Below, in pieces: positions 43,283 through 51,791 of a DNA stretch of 64,000 nt; the stretch's first letter is position 1; the number at the start of each line of letters is the position of its first letter. This DNA comes from JANQMX01 sp965247175. Lineage in GTDB: Bacteria; Pseudomonadota; Alphaproteobacteria; Kiloniellales; DSM-21159. The stretch lies in the NCBI GenBank assembly GCA_965247175.1, contig OZ252006.1, forward strand, positions 744,001-808,000. The letters are read 5' to 3'. The translations under genes were made by a program, and so were the position numbers. The notes under the pieces are model-generated. The model saw only the letters and a program-made list of their open reading frames with translations. It searched no databases and had not been told where the DNA came from.

Positions 43283-44668
43283 TCAGATAAGGCCGTCGCG
43301 TGCAAGCCCATCGCTGCAACGCGCCAGCACCTTGGAAAGACGCTGGGCGATCTCTCGGACCTCGTTTTCATTGACGATCAACGGTGGGGTCATCATCAGC
43401 CACTGGCCAAACTTGCCGCCGTTCGGCACGCGGGAGTAGATCGCCAGGCCTTCCTCCATACCCAGCGCGCAGATTTGCCCGACAACGTTGTGCTCCATGG
43501 GGATGGGCGTCTTGCTCGCCTTGTCCGCGACCAATTCGATAGCCTGGAGCAGCCCGCGGCCGCGCACGTCGCCGACGATGGGCGAGTTCGCCATGATGGC
43601 CTGCAGCTCGCTCATCAGAAGCGCACCCATGCGTTCCGCATTGGCGATCAGATCGAGGCGCTCGGTTTCCTGCAGCACGGCCTGGCCGATGGCGCAGGTC
43701 AGAGGATTGGCGTTGTAGGTGTGGCCATGCAGGAAGCCGCCCTCGGCGGCGACCGCATCGACCATTTCCGAGGACGCCAGCATCAGACCTAAGGGGGTGA
43801 AGCCTGCGCCGACGCCCTTGGCCAGCACCACCAGATCGGGGCGGGCCTCGGGCCAGTGATGGGCGGCGAGGAAGCGGCCACTGCGGCCGGCACCGCTCAT
43901 CACCTCGTCAAAGATCAGCAAGAGGCCGTAGCGGTCGCAGATCTCACGGACGTGGCGATAGTAGAGATCGGGCGCGACCAGGGCGCCGGTCGCGAGACCG
44001 CCGATCGGCTCCATGATGAAGGCAGCCACCGTTTCCGGGCCCTGGCGCTCGATCTCCTCGGCCAAGGCTTGCGCCGTGCTGCGGGCGCGCTCTTCGGGCG
44101 TTTCGCCGGGCTCGAGGCGGTAGGTGAAGGGGGGCGGCACTTTCGGCATGGCCTGCATCATGGGCCCGAAGATCTCCTGTGAGATCTCGTCGCCCGAGAC
44201 GGCGGCCGCACCCAGGGTGCCGCCGTGATAGGCCGGGTGGCGGCTGATCACCTTCCAGCGGCCCGGCTCTCCTTTGGCAATCGCGTACTGGCGGGCGAAC
44301 TTGAGCGCGCTTTCCACGGCTTCGGAGCCGCCGCTGACGACGAAAGGGCAATCGAAATCGGGGCCAGCGAGGCGCGAGAGGCTTTCCGATAGGGCGAGGT
44401 TGGCCTCGCTCTTGAACATCACCGGCCAGGCGAAGCAGGCTTTGCGCGCTTGCGCGTTCATGGCGTCGAGCACGGCCGGGTTGCCGTGGCCGAGGTTGCA
44501 GGTCACGGGCCCTGAGGTCGCATCGATGTACTGCCGTCCGAGACTGTCCCAAAAGTAGATGCCTTCGGCGCGCTCTATGGTCGGTGCCGCGGGGCCGTCG
44601 GGCCCGAGGAAGTAACGCCGAAAGTGGCCTCGATTGTTCTGGGCCAGCATGGCCTGGTCCGGGTTCAC
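43283..44668 (-). CDS. Class III PLP-dependent aminotransferase
   Basis: This 461-residue enzyme has the class III core: S-G-G-S-E-A-V-E-S-A near residue 111, a Y-H-G-G-T motif near residue 148 and I-F-D-E-V-M-S-G near residue 255. The PLP lysine follows in L-A-K-G-V-G-A-G-F near residue 285. It would transfer the omega-amino group of a diamine or omega-amino acid to a keto acid. The start is GTG with CCGGAGG upstream. The dgcN start is 27 bases downstream, so the three form an operon. Its exact substrate is unknown. Confidence 0.9.
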   Translation of the reverse strand: MNPDQAMLAQNNRGHFRRYFLGPDGPAAPTIERAEGIYFWDSLGRQYIDATSGPVTCNLGHGNPAVLDAMNAQARKACFAWPVMFKSEANLALSESLSRLAGPDFDCPFVVSGGSEAVESALKFARQYAIAKGEPGRWKVISRHPAYHGGTLGAAAVSGDEISQEIFGPMMQAMPKVPPPFTYRLEPGETPEERARSTAQALAEEIERQGPETVAAFIMEPIGGLATGALVAPDLYYRHVREICDRYGLLLIFDEVMSGAGRSGRFLAAHHWPEARPDLVVLAKGVGAGFTPLGLMLASSEMVDAVAAEGGFLHGHTYNANPLTCAIGQAVLQETERLDLIANAERMGALLMSELQAIMANSPIVGDVRGRGLLQAIELVADKASKTPIPMEHNVVGQICALGMEEGLAIYSRVPNGGKFGQWLMMTPPLIVNENEVREIAQRLSKVLARCSDGLARDGLI

Positions 44669-44887
44669 GTCGCCGCCTCCGGATATCTAGGGGAGCTATC
44701 GGTAAAGCGCTGAGCAATTGCCTGAGCCTAGCGCGGCCTGCTTGCCGCTTGTCAAGCGACCCAAGCGGTGAGCAGCCCTGCATGCCGCGACGGTGCGCAA
44801 TGAGCCGACAACGGCTTTTCCCGTGACGCGGGCGCCGATAAGCTCTCGCAGCGGCAAGACCGAAAACAATGAAGAGAAGGGGAGGTT

Positions 44888-45820
44888 ATGGCAGAGGCCC
44901 GCAAGGTGGTGATTACCTGCGCGATCACCGGTTCCATTCATACACCCTCGATGTCGCCGTACTTGCCGGTGACACCGGACGAGATCGCCGAAGCAGCGAT
45001 CGCCGCAGCGGAAGCCGGCGCCAGCATTCTGCACCTCCACGCACGCAATCCGGAGGACGGCCGACCGAGCCAGGACCCAGCCGTCTACGGTCAGTTCCTC
45101 CCGCGTATCAAGCAGAGCACCAAGGCGGTGGTGAACATCACCACGGGCGGCGGGCCGACCATGCCGGTCGCCGAGCGCATGCTGCCGGCGGTGAAGTTCC
45201 AGCCCGAAGTGGCCTCCCTCAACATGGGCTCGATGAATTTCGGGCTCTATCCCATGCTGGGGCGCTTCAAGGAGTTCAAGCACGACTGGGAGCGGGCGCA
45301 CCTCGAGGGCAGCCGCGACATGGTGTTCAAGAACACCTTCGCCGACATTGAGGGGATCCTCAGCGCCTGCCGTGACAATGGCACCCGCTTCGAATGCGAG
45401 TGCTATGACATCGGCCATCTCTACACCTTGGCGCACTTCCTCGATCGCGGCGTGATCGAGCCGCCGCTCTTCGTGCAGAGCGTCTTCGGTATCCTGGGCG
45501 GCATCGGCGGGCATCCCGAAGACTTGATGCATATGAGGCGCACCGCCGACCGTCTGTTCGGCGATCAGTACCACTGGTCTATCTTGGGCGCGGGCCGACA
45601 GCAGATTGCGCTGGCCACCATGGGGGCGACCATGGGAGCCAATGTGCGCGTCGGGTTGGAGGACAATCTCTGGATCGGGCCGGGCCAGCTCGCCGAGAGC
45701 AACGCGGCCCAGGTCACCAAGATCCGTCAGGTGCTGGAAGGCCTGTCCCTGGCGGTGGCAACGCCGGACGAAGCGCGCGCGCTCTTGAGCCTGAAGGGCG
45801 GCGATCGCGTGGCGTTCTAG
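44888..45820 (+). CDS. Beta-keto acid cleavage enzyme (BKACE, DUF849; Kce-like)
   Basis: This 310-residue zinc-dependent TIM barrel has I-L-H-L-H-A-R-N near residue 46, which carries two zinc-binding His, and T-C-A-I-T-G at the start. N-I-T-T-G-G near residue 83 binds substrate. BKACE enzymes condense a beta-keto acid with acetyl-CoA, giving an acyl-CoA and acetoacetate. The specificity differs between members. AAGGGGAGG precedes the ATG. It is divergent from the aminotransferase operon and followed after 5 bases by a small secreted protein. Confidence 0.9.
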   Translation: MAEARKVVITCAITGSIHTPSMSPYLPVTPDEIAEAAIAAAEAGASILHLHARNPEDGRPSQDPAVYGQFLPRIKQSTKAVVNITTGGGPTMPVAERMLPAVKFQPEVASLNMGSMNFGLYPMLGRFKEFKHDWERAHLEGSRDMVFKNTFADIEGILSACRDNGTRFECECYDIGHLYTLAHFLDRGVIEPPLFVQSVFGILGGIGGHPEDLMHMRRTADRLFGDQYHWSILGAGRQQIALATMGATMGANVRVGLEDNLWIGPGQLAESNAAQVTKIRQVLEGLSLAVATPDEARALLSLKGGDRVAF

Positions 45821-45825
45821 CGGCC

Positions 45826-46161
45826 ATGTGGCGCCGGGCGGCAATCTTGTCGTGCCTGCTTTGGTTTGGCGGATTACCGGCTTTCGCCGACCCGAGCATC
45901 ACCGGTCACCGGCTGCTCAACTGGTGCCGCAGCGAACAAGCAACGCCGCTTTGGATGCTCTGCCTCGGCTATGTCGCCGGCGTGTCCGACCACCTGGAGC
46001 GCGTGGAAGGGGCCGCGCGCTACTGCCCGCCTGAGGGCCTCAGCGATGAGGAGGAGCGCGATATCGTCGTCGCCTACCTCGACGAAAATGAACGGCTTCG
46101 CCGCAACTCAGCGCTCGACTTGATCGTTGAAAGCCTACGGGAGGCGCACCCCTGCACGTGA
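45826..46161 (+). CDS. Secreted Rap1a/Tai-like small protein
   Basis: This 111-residue protein has a Sec signal peptide (cleavage near A-F-A, residue 21). Four Cys remain: L-N-W-C, M-L-C-L-G-Y-V-A-G-V, Y-C-P-P and a C-terminal P-C-T. The C-x-x-Y-V-A-G-V-x-D and the C-terminal A-x-P-C pattern fit the Rap1a/Tai family. Those include type VI immunity proteins and many house-keeping periplasmic relatives. No effector or secretion gene lies near, so immunity is not claimed. It is probably cotranscribed with the BKACE gene. Confidence 0.75.
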   Translation: MWRRAAILSCLLWFGGLPAFADPSITGHRLLNWCRSEQATPLWMLCLGYVAGVSDHLERVEGAARYCPPEGLSDEEERDIVVAYLDENERLRRNSALDLIVESLREAHPCT

Positions 46162-46171
46162 GGCCAACCAA

Positions 46172-46294
46172 GTGCGGCTGGACGCGCGGGAAGGCGAGGC
46201 CTATTTCGCAGCCTATCCGCGGCCGAGCGGTATGAGAGACATGGCTTCTCAAATGAACGCTGACGGCGGACAACGGGGACGAGTAGAGGGATGA
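46172..46294 (+). CDS. Possible 40-residue ORF overlapping the doeA start
   Basis: A GTG at 46172 has GAGG eight bases upstream and opens a 40-codon frame. Its TGA overlaps the doeA ATG (ATGA), which would couple translation. The peptide has no recognisable motif and contains internal Met codons. It may be a leader peptide or chance. Confidence 0.22.
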   Translation: MRLDAREGEAYFAAYPRPSGMRDMASQMNADGGQRGRVEG

Positions 46295-47472
46295 CGCGCG
46301 TGGCACTCAATTTCACCATGGAAGAATATCAGGCGCGGCTGGCCAAGACCCGCGCCGCAATGGAAGCGAAGGGCCTGGAGCTCCTTGTGGTCACGGACCC
46401 CTCCAACATGGCTTGGCTGACTGGCTACGACGGCTGGTCCTTCTACGTTCATCAATGCGTCCTTCTGGCCTTGGACGGGGAACCCATTTGGTTTGGCCGA
46501 AAGCAGGATGCAAAGGGTGCCGAGCGAACCGTTTTCATGCAGACCGACAGCATTATCAGCTACGGCGAGCATTACGTGCAGTCTACCGAGCGGCATCCCA
46601 TGGACAATCTGGCGGAGGTGATCCGTGAGCTGGGTTGGAGCGGCGGACCGATCGGCGTGGAAATGGACAACTATTATTTTTCCGCGGCGGCTTATGCGGC
46701 GCTGCAGGCGGGCCTGCCGGACACTCGGTTTGTCGATGCCACTGGATTGGTGAATTGGCAAAGGGCGATCAAGTCGCCTCAGGAATTGGCTTACATGCGC
46801 GTGGCCGCCCGCATCGTCGAGCGGATGCACGCACACATCTTCGAGCTGATCGAGCCCGGCATGAGGAAGAACGTGCTGGTGTCGGAAATCTACCGCGCCG
46901 GGATCCTGGGCGACGGTGAGCATGGCGGAGACTATCCGGCGATCGTGCCGCTTCTGCCGAGTGGTGCCGACGCTGCGGCACCGCATCTGACCTGGGACGA
47001 CAAACCGCTCCAAAGCGGCAGTGGAACCTTTTTCGAGATTGCCGGCTGCCACAAGCGATACCACTGCCCTCTGTCGCGCACGATCTACCTGGGCAAGCCG
47101 ACCTGGAGCTATCTCGAAGGCGAGAAGGCCGTCCTCGAGGGCATCGAGGCGGGCTTGCGACAAGCCAAGCCCGGTAACCGCTGCGAAGACATCGCCACGG
47201 CCTTTCACGCCGTTCTGAAGCGCTATGGCATCACTAAGGACAGCCGCTGCGGCTATGCCGTGGGTCTGTCCTATCCGCCAGACTGGGGCGAGCGCACGAT
47301 GAGCCTGCGGGTCGGCGACAAGACGGAGCTTAAACCGGGAATGACCTTTCATTTCATTCCTGGTCTCTGGATGGATGACTGGGGCCTGGAGATCACCGAG
47401 ACCATCGTGATCACCGAGCAGGGCGCCGAGACTCTCTGCCGCTATCCGCGCCAACTTTTCGTCAAGGACTAG
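46291..47472 (+). CDS. doeA: Ectoine hydrolase (M24/creatinase family)
   Basis: This 393-residue cytoplasmic enzyme has the N-terminal creatinase domain (about 1-160) and a pita-bread catalytic domain. It matches DoeA/EutD: L-T-G-Y-D-G-W-S-F-Y-V-H near residue 44, and R-Y-H-C-P-L-S-R-T near residue 255. The usual M24 metal-binding Asp positions are replaced (F-F-E-I-A-G and C-P-L-S), as in metal-independent creatinase-like members. It opens the ectoine ring to N-acetyl-diaminobutyrate. doeB follows after 11 bases, and the pair is known to act together. Confidence 0.88.
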   Translation: MTRVALNFTMEEYQARLAKTRAAMEAKGLELLVVTDPSNMAWLTGYDGWSFYVHQCVLLALDGEPIWFGRKQDAKGAERTVFMQTDSIISYGEHYVQSTERHPMDNLAEVIRELGWSGGPIGVEMDNYYFSAAAYAALQAGLPDTRFVDATGLVNWQRAIKSPQELAYMRVAARIVERMHAHIFELIEPGMRKNVLVSEIYRAGILGDGEHGGDYPAIVPLLPSGADAAAPHLTWDDKPLQSGSGTFFEIAGCHKRYHCPLSRTIYLGKPTWSYLEGEKAVLEGIEAGLRQAKPGNRCEDIATAFHAVLKRYGITKDSRCGYAVGLSYPPDWGERTMSLRVGDKTELKPGMTFHFIPGLWMDDWGLEITETIVITEQGAETLCRYPRQLFVKD

Positions 47473-47483
47473 GCTGGCCGGAA

Positions 47484-48482
47484 ATGCGCGACAGCCCGAT
47501 CACGGCGACGGTCGATTTCGCGCGAGACGGCGTCCAGCACGGACATCTGCGCCTGCCGCACTCGCGCGACGACTCCGCCTGGGGCTCCGTCATGATCCCC
47601 ATCACCGTGGTCAAGCGAGGCGAAGGGCCGACAGCGCTCTTCACTGGTGGCAACCACGGCGATGAGTACGAGGGGCCGGTGGCGCTTTTCGACCTGGCGC
47701 GGCAGCTCAAGGCGGAGGAGATCCAAGGCCGCGTCATCATCGTTCCGGCCATGAACTGTCCGGCCTTTCTGGCCGCACGGCGCACCTCGCCGGTCGACGG
47801 CGGCAATCTCAACCGCCTCTTTCCCGGCCGCCCTGACGGCAGCCTGACCGAGAAGATCGCCGACTACTTCCAGCGGGTGCTTTTGCCCATGGCGGATTTG
47901 GTGGCCGACATCCACTCCGGCGGCAAGACGCTCGACTTCGTTCCCTTTGCTGCCGCCCACCGCCTGGACGACCCGGCGCAGGAAGCCTGCTGCCGCGGGG
48001 CCATGGAGGCTTTCAACGCGCCTTACTCCTTGTTGTTGCGGGAGATCGACAACGTCGGCATGTACGACACGGCCGCCGAGGAGATGGGCAAGACCTTCAT
48101 CTCGACCGAGCTGGGCGGCGGCGGTAGCGCGACGGCGAAGAGCGTCGCTATCGCCAAGCGCGGCCTAAGGAACCTGCTGGTTCACGCCGGCATCCTTTCC
48201 GGCGAATTCCTCCGCGATGATAGCGTCCTGCTCGATATGCCCGGGGACGACTGCTTTCTCTTCGCCGAGCACCGCGGTCTCCTGGACCCCTGCGTCGACC
48301 TTGGTGAAACGGTGGTTGCGGGCCAGCTCGCGGCCAAAGTGCATGCGATCGAAACGACCGGCTGCGCGCCGGTCGAGTGCAGAGCCAAGATGGACTGCAT
48401 TCTGGCAGGACGGCACTTCCCCGGCTTGATCGGGATGGGCGACTGCTTGTCGATGCTGGCAGTGCCGACGAAGGGCGACTAG
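47484..48482 (+). CDS. doeB: N-alpha-acetyl-L-2,4-diaminobutyrate deacetylase
   Basis: This 332-residue zinc hydrolase is of the succinylglutamate desuccinylase/aspartoacylase family. The ligands are H and E in G-G-N-H-G-D-E-Y-E near residue 55 and H in D-I-H-S-G-G near residue 138, with an Arg-binding region N-R-L-F-P-G between them. It removes the acetyl group after DoeA, giving diaminobutyrate. The later steps (DoeD transaminase, DoeC dehydrogenase) and the Ueh importer are not adjacent. Its stop overlaps the convergent hemerythrin stop by four bases. Confidence 0.9.
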   Translation: MRDSPITATVDFARDGVQHGHLRLPHSRDDSAWGSVMIPITVVKRGEGPTALFTGGNHGDEYEGPVALFDLARQLKAEEIQGRVIIVPAMNCPAFLAARRTSPVDGGNLNRLFPGRPDGSLTEKIADYFQRVLLPMADLVADIHSGGKTLDFVPFAAAHRLDDPAQEACCRGAMEAFNAPYSLLLREIDNVGMYDTAAEEMGKTFISTELGGGGSATAKSVAIAKRGLRNLLVHAGILSGEFLRDDSVLLDMPGDDCFLFAEHRGLLDPCVDLGETVVAGQLAAKVHAIETTGCAPVECRAKMDCILAGRHFPGLIGMGDCLSMLAVPTKGD

Positions 48483-49045
48483 CCGGCGGCTTCGCGGTCT
48501 TCCCGGTCCCAGGCGATGATGTGCTCACGCAGGCTGTCGAAGCGAGAGTCGACCTCCGCACCGAAGAGCGGATCCGGCGAGCCGGCGATCTTCTGATCCA
48601 CCTGCCGGAGGTCCGAGTCGGACAGCACCTCGCGGGCGAGGGGAAGGAAGACTTCTTCTTCCTTGCGCATGTGGTCCCAGTAGTGCTGCAGGAACTCGCG
48701 GCCCAAGGTGACGATGCCCTCGCGGGAGATCTCCGCTTCGTTGAGCAGGCTCTCGAAGCTGCTCGCCAAGCGGCCGGTCAGCTCTGCTAGGTCTTCGTGT
48801 TCCTTGTAGAGGTCGCCGATCTTTTCCGAGGCCTCCGGCTGGCGCATCAGCAGGCGCTCCAGCAGCAGATCTTCCTTCGGGTGGTGATAGCGGTCCGGAA
48901 ACTCCCGGCAGTATTGCAGCACCCCATCGATGACGTCGTAGTCCGGGTGCTCCGCCTGTTCGATCAGGTCAAGCTGCCGCTCGAAGGCTTTGAGCAACTT
49001 GGCCATGGCCCGATGCTCCTCTTTGAGCATATCGATGACATCCAT
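48479..49045 (-). CDS. Hemerythrin HHE domain protein
   Basis: This 188-residue helical protein binds a di-iron centre. The ligands visible are His11 in K-E-E-H, the H-H-P-K-E-D group near residue 55, E-H-E-D-L near residue 83 and H-Y-W-D-H-M-R-K-E-E near residue 120. Likely roles are oxygen, NO or iron-sulfur damage sensing. The ATG was chosen for the GGAGG upstream; a longer in-frame start gives an N-terminus unlike the family. The last 40 residues extend past the bundle. Confidence 0.9.
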   Translation of the reverse strand: MDVIDMLKEEHRAMAKLLKAFERQLDLIEQAEHPDYDVIDGVLQYCREFPDRYHHPKEDLLLERLLMRQPEASEKIGDLYKEHEDLAELTGRLASSFESLLNEAEISREGIVTLGREFLQHYWDHMRKEEEVFLPLAREVLSDSDLRQVDQKIAGSPDPLFGAEVDSRFDSLREHIIAWDREDREAAG

Positions 49046-49167
49046 CGCCGTATCCTCCGCTTTCGGCCCGGTCCCGCAGCGTGAAGTAAGCACGCCCATA
49101 GCGTGGTGGTCTTGATTTCCCTCAAACTGCCAGACGGGCCGGATTGGCCGTTGGCCTCGCGTGCCGC

Positions 49168-50091
49168 TTAAGAGATGTGCTCCAGGGCATTGAAATCACG
49201 CGCAACTTGAGCTGCCAAGCGCGCATTCGACAGCAGCAGCGCGACGTTGCAGGCGCGGGTCTTGCCGTCGCTCAGTTCGTGCAGTCTGCCAAGGACATGG
49301 GGCGTGACGGCGGCTCCCGCGACTCCTTGCTCCTCCACCTCGCGCAAGGCTTCGGCTGTCCAGGCCTCCAGCGCCGCGGGGTCGAGCGCGCTTTCGGCCG
49401 GGGGTGGGTTGGCGATCACCAAGCCACTGTCCGGGAGCAGCGACCACTGCGCCGCCGCAATCCGGGCGAGCTTCGCGCTGTCATCGGCCTGGTGGTGCAG
49501 GCCGAAGCCGCTGTCGGCGACATAGAAGGCGGGAAAGCGCGCCGTGCGGTAGCCGACGATCGGGACGCCGAGGCCCTCAAGAGCCTCCAAGGTTGCCGGA
49601 ATGTCGAGAATGGACTTGGCGCCGCTGGCGATGACCGCCACGGCGGTGCGGGACAGCTCGGCCAAGTCAGAGGAAACGTCGGGATGATTCTGCCAGTTGC
49701 GGTGCACGCCGCCGATTCCGCCGGTCGCGAAGAAACGAATGCCGGACAGGCGCGCTGCGACCATGGTGGCGGAGACCGTGGTGGCGCCCAGGCTGTGAGC
49801 GGCGAGGGTGGCGGCCAGATCGCGGCGGCTGACCTTGGCGACGTCATCGGTCGTGGCCAAGCGCTCGACCTCGTCGTCGCTCAGCCCGACATGAAGGTGA
49901 CCGTCCATCAAGGCGACCATGGCCGGCACTGCGCCTTCCTGTCGGACGGCCGAGAGCATGGCTTCCGCCGCGGAGAGGTTCTCGGGCCGCGGCAGGCCAT
50001 GCGCCACGACGCTCGACTCCAGGGCCACAAGCGGCTGGCCATTCTGGAGCGCTGCGGCCACCTCGGCGCCAAGACGCAGATAGAGCGTCAT
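49168..50091 (-). CDS. psuG: Pseudouridine-5'-phosphate glycosidase
   Basis: This 307-residue cytoplasmic enzyme cleaves pseudouridine 5'-phosphate to uracil and ribose 5-phosphate. A-L-E-S-S-V-V-A-H-G-L-P-R-P near residue 23, G-A-T-T-V-S-A-T-M near residue 98 and S-G-A-K-S-I-L-D-I near residue 152 are diagnostic; the last carries the active-site Lys. The length equals the family's. The usual partner kinase psuK is not adjacent. A HIT protein gene overlaps its start by four bases instead. Confidence 0.95.
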   Translation of the reverse strand: MTLYLRLGAEVAAALQNGQPLVALESSVVAHGLPRPENLSAAEAMLSAVRQEGAVPAMVALMDGHLHVGLSDDEVERLATTDDVAKVSRRDLAATLAAHSLGATTVSATMVAARLSGIRFFATGGIGGVHRNWQNHPDVSSDLAELSRTAVAVIASGAKSILDIPATLEALEGLGVPIVGYRTARFPAFYVADSGFGLHHQADDSAKLARIAAAQWSLLPDSGLVIANPPPAESALDPAALEAWTAEALREVEEQGVAGAAVTPHVLGRLHELSDGKTRACNVALLLSNARLAAQVARDFNALEHIS

Positions 50092-50510
50092 GCTGCGCCC
50101 AATGCGCCGCGCAGCTCGCCGATACGCGTTTCCAGGGCCGTCGTTTCGTAGGTGGCGCGGGACACCTTGCCCCAGATAGGACCGGGCCAGGCCGCGTCGG
50201 TCGTCCAGCGGGCGATGACGTGGATATGCAGCTGCGGCGTCATGTTGCCGAGGGCGGCGACGTTCATCTTGTCCGGGCCGTAGAGATCGACCATGGCCAG
50301 GGAGCAGCGCGTGATCTCGTCGCTCAACAGCTGCTGGTCCGCTCGGGTCAAGTCATGGAAGTCGCGCTTGTCGCTGCGCATGGGCACCAGCACCAGCCAG
50401 GGGTAGTTGGCGTCGTCCATCAGCAGAACGCGGCAGAGGTCAAGGTCGCAGACCGGCACGCAGTCGCGTTCCAGGTCGGGGTGCAGGGCAAAGGCGGGGC
50501 TGTCGCTCAT
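50088..50510 (-). CDS. HIT family protein
   Basis: This 140-residue nucleotide hydrolase or transferase of the HIT superfamily has M-T-P-Q-L-H-I-H-V-I-A-R near residue 98. It keeps the first two His of H-x-H-x-H, the second being the nucleophile, while the third position is Ile, as in many proteobacterial members of this subfamily. It would cleave a dinucleoside polyphosphate or nucleoside phosphoramidate. Coupling with psuG suggests a role in nucleoside salvage, but this is inference. Confidence 0.88.
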   Translation of the reverse strand: MSDSPAFALHPDLERDCVPVCDLDLCRVLLMDDANYPWLVLVPMRSDKRDFHDLTRADQQLLSDEITRCSLAMVDLYGPDKMNVAALGNMTPQLHIHVIARWTTDAAWPGPIWGKVSRATYETTALETRIGELRGALGAA

Positions 50511-50768
50511 CCTTGGTCTCCTTCCTGGCCAAGCATTGCCCGGTTGTGGCGATCTTGCCACCTTGTAGCCGAGAAGGGAGCAGCGCGGGAAGCCGAATGA
50601 GCAGGCCTTTCTGAGCACAACGCCGGGGACGCGGGCGCGGAACTTCTATCGTCGCCACGGGTGGGAGGCCTTTGCCATCGACACGGCTGGCGGTCTGCGC
50701 GTCCGTCGGAGGTTGGATGACTTTTGAGCGCTATGCCCCTTGCGTAGCAGCGCCCTATATTCCACAGC

Positions 50769-51791
50769 ATGAGCAGACCGCATCCCGAGACCTGGCTGCA
50801 GACGCGGCCCGAAGGGCTCTACTGCCTGCCGGGAGACTTCTACGTCGACCCTCACCGTCCGGTCGGCCGGGCGGTGGTGACCCACGGCCATGCGGACCAC
50901 GCACGTCCCAATAACGAGGCCGTGTTGGCCACGCCGGAGACCCTGGCGATCATGCGCGCACGCTACCGAGAGCAGGCGGGCGGCACGCTCCAGCCCCTAC
51001 GCTATGGCGAGCGCGAACGCATCGGCGACGTCGAGGTCTCTTTCGCGCCGGCGGGCCACGTGCTGGGCAGCGCCCAGGCGGTGCTGGAATGGCGCGGCAG
51101 CCGGGTGGTGATCTCGGGAGACTACAAGCGGCGACGCGACCCCACTTGTCCGGCCTTCGAGCCAGTCCCCTGTGACGTCTTCGTCACCGAAGCGACCTTT
51201 GGTCTGCCGGTCTTCACCCACCCGGACGACGGTGAGGAGATCCGCAAGCTGCTGACCTCACGAGCGCTCTTTCCCGAGCGCACGCACGTGGTCGGCGTCT
51301 ATGCCCTCGGCAAGGCGCAGCGGGTGATCTGCCGCTTGCGTGAGGAGGGCTATGACCGGCCGCTCTACATCCATGGCGCTCTGCAGGCGCTCTGCGATCT
51401 CTACCAGGAGCTGGGAGTGTCCCTCGGGGCGCTGCGTCCGGCGACGGCGACTTCTAAGCAGGAGATGATGGGGGAGATCGTCTTGGCGCCGCCTTCGGCC
51501 ATCGCCGACCGCTGGGCCCGGCGGCTCAGCGACCCTGTGGTGGTGCTGGCCTCGGGCTGGATGCGGGTACGTCAGCGGGCCAAGCAGCGCGGCGTGGAAC
51601 TTCCGCTGGTCATGTCGGATCACGCCGACTGGCCGGAGCTGACCCGCACCTTGGAGGACGTCGGCGCGCCGGAGGTCTGGGTCACCCACGGCAGCGAGGA
51701 AGCGCTGGTCCATTGGGCCAACGGGCAGGGCTTCCGGGCGCGCGCCCTGTCCCTCATTGGGCGCGGGGAGGAGGAGCAGGAGGTCGCATGA
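50769..51791 (+). CDS. Ligase-associated DNA exonuclease (metallo-beta-lactamase fold, CPSF/beta-CASP-like)
   Basis: This 340-residue nuclease has the metal motif T-H-G-H-A-D-H near residue 38, then H-V-L-G-S near residue 97, S-G-D-Y-K near residue 116 and S-D-H-A-D near residue 278. The family is found with a bacterial ATP-dependent ligase and is thought to trim ends during repair. It overlaps the ligase start by four bases (ATGA). The Lhr-type helicase and phosphoesterase that complete the usual four-gene set are not present. Confidence 0.93.
   Translation: MSRPHPETWLQTRPEGLYCLPGDFYVDPHRPVGRAVVTHGHADHARPNNEAVLATPETLAIMRARYREQAGGTLQPLRYGERERIGDVEVSFAPAGHVLGSAQAVLEWRGSRVVISGDYKRRRDPTCPAFEPVPCDVFVTEATFGLPVFTHPDDGEEIRKLLTSRALFPERTHVVGVYALGKAQRVICRLREEGYDRPLYIHGALQALCDLYQELGVSLGALRPATATSKQEMMGEIVLAPPSAIADRWARRLSDPVVVLASGWMRVRQRAKQRGVELPLVMSDHADWPELTRTLEDVGAPEVWVTHGSEEALVHWANGQGFRARALSLIGRGEEEQEVA

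Noticed and set aside
41727..43439. 570-codon plus-strand frame
   Set aside because: Antisense to dgcA, dgcN and the aminotransferase end; no ribosome site or family motif.
45826..46161. Type VI secretion immunity gene
   Set aside because: Only the family resemblance supports it; no effector, VgrG or Hcp gene is present.
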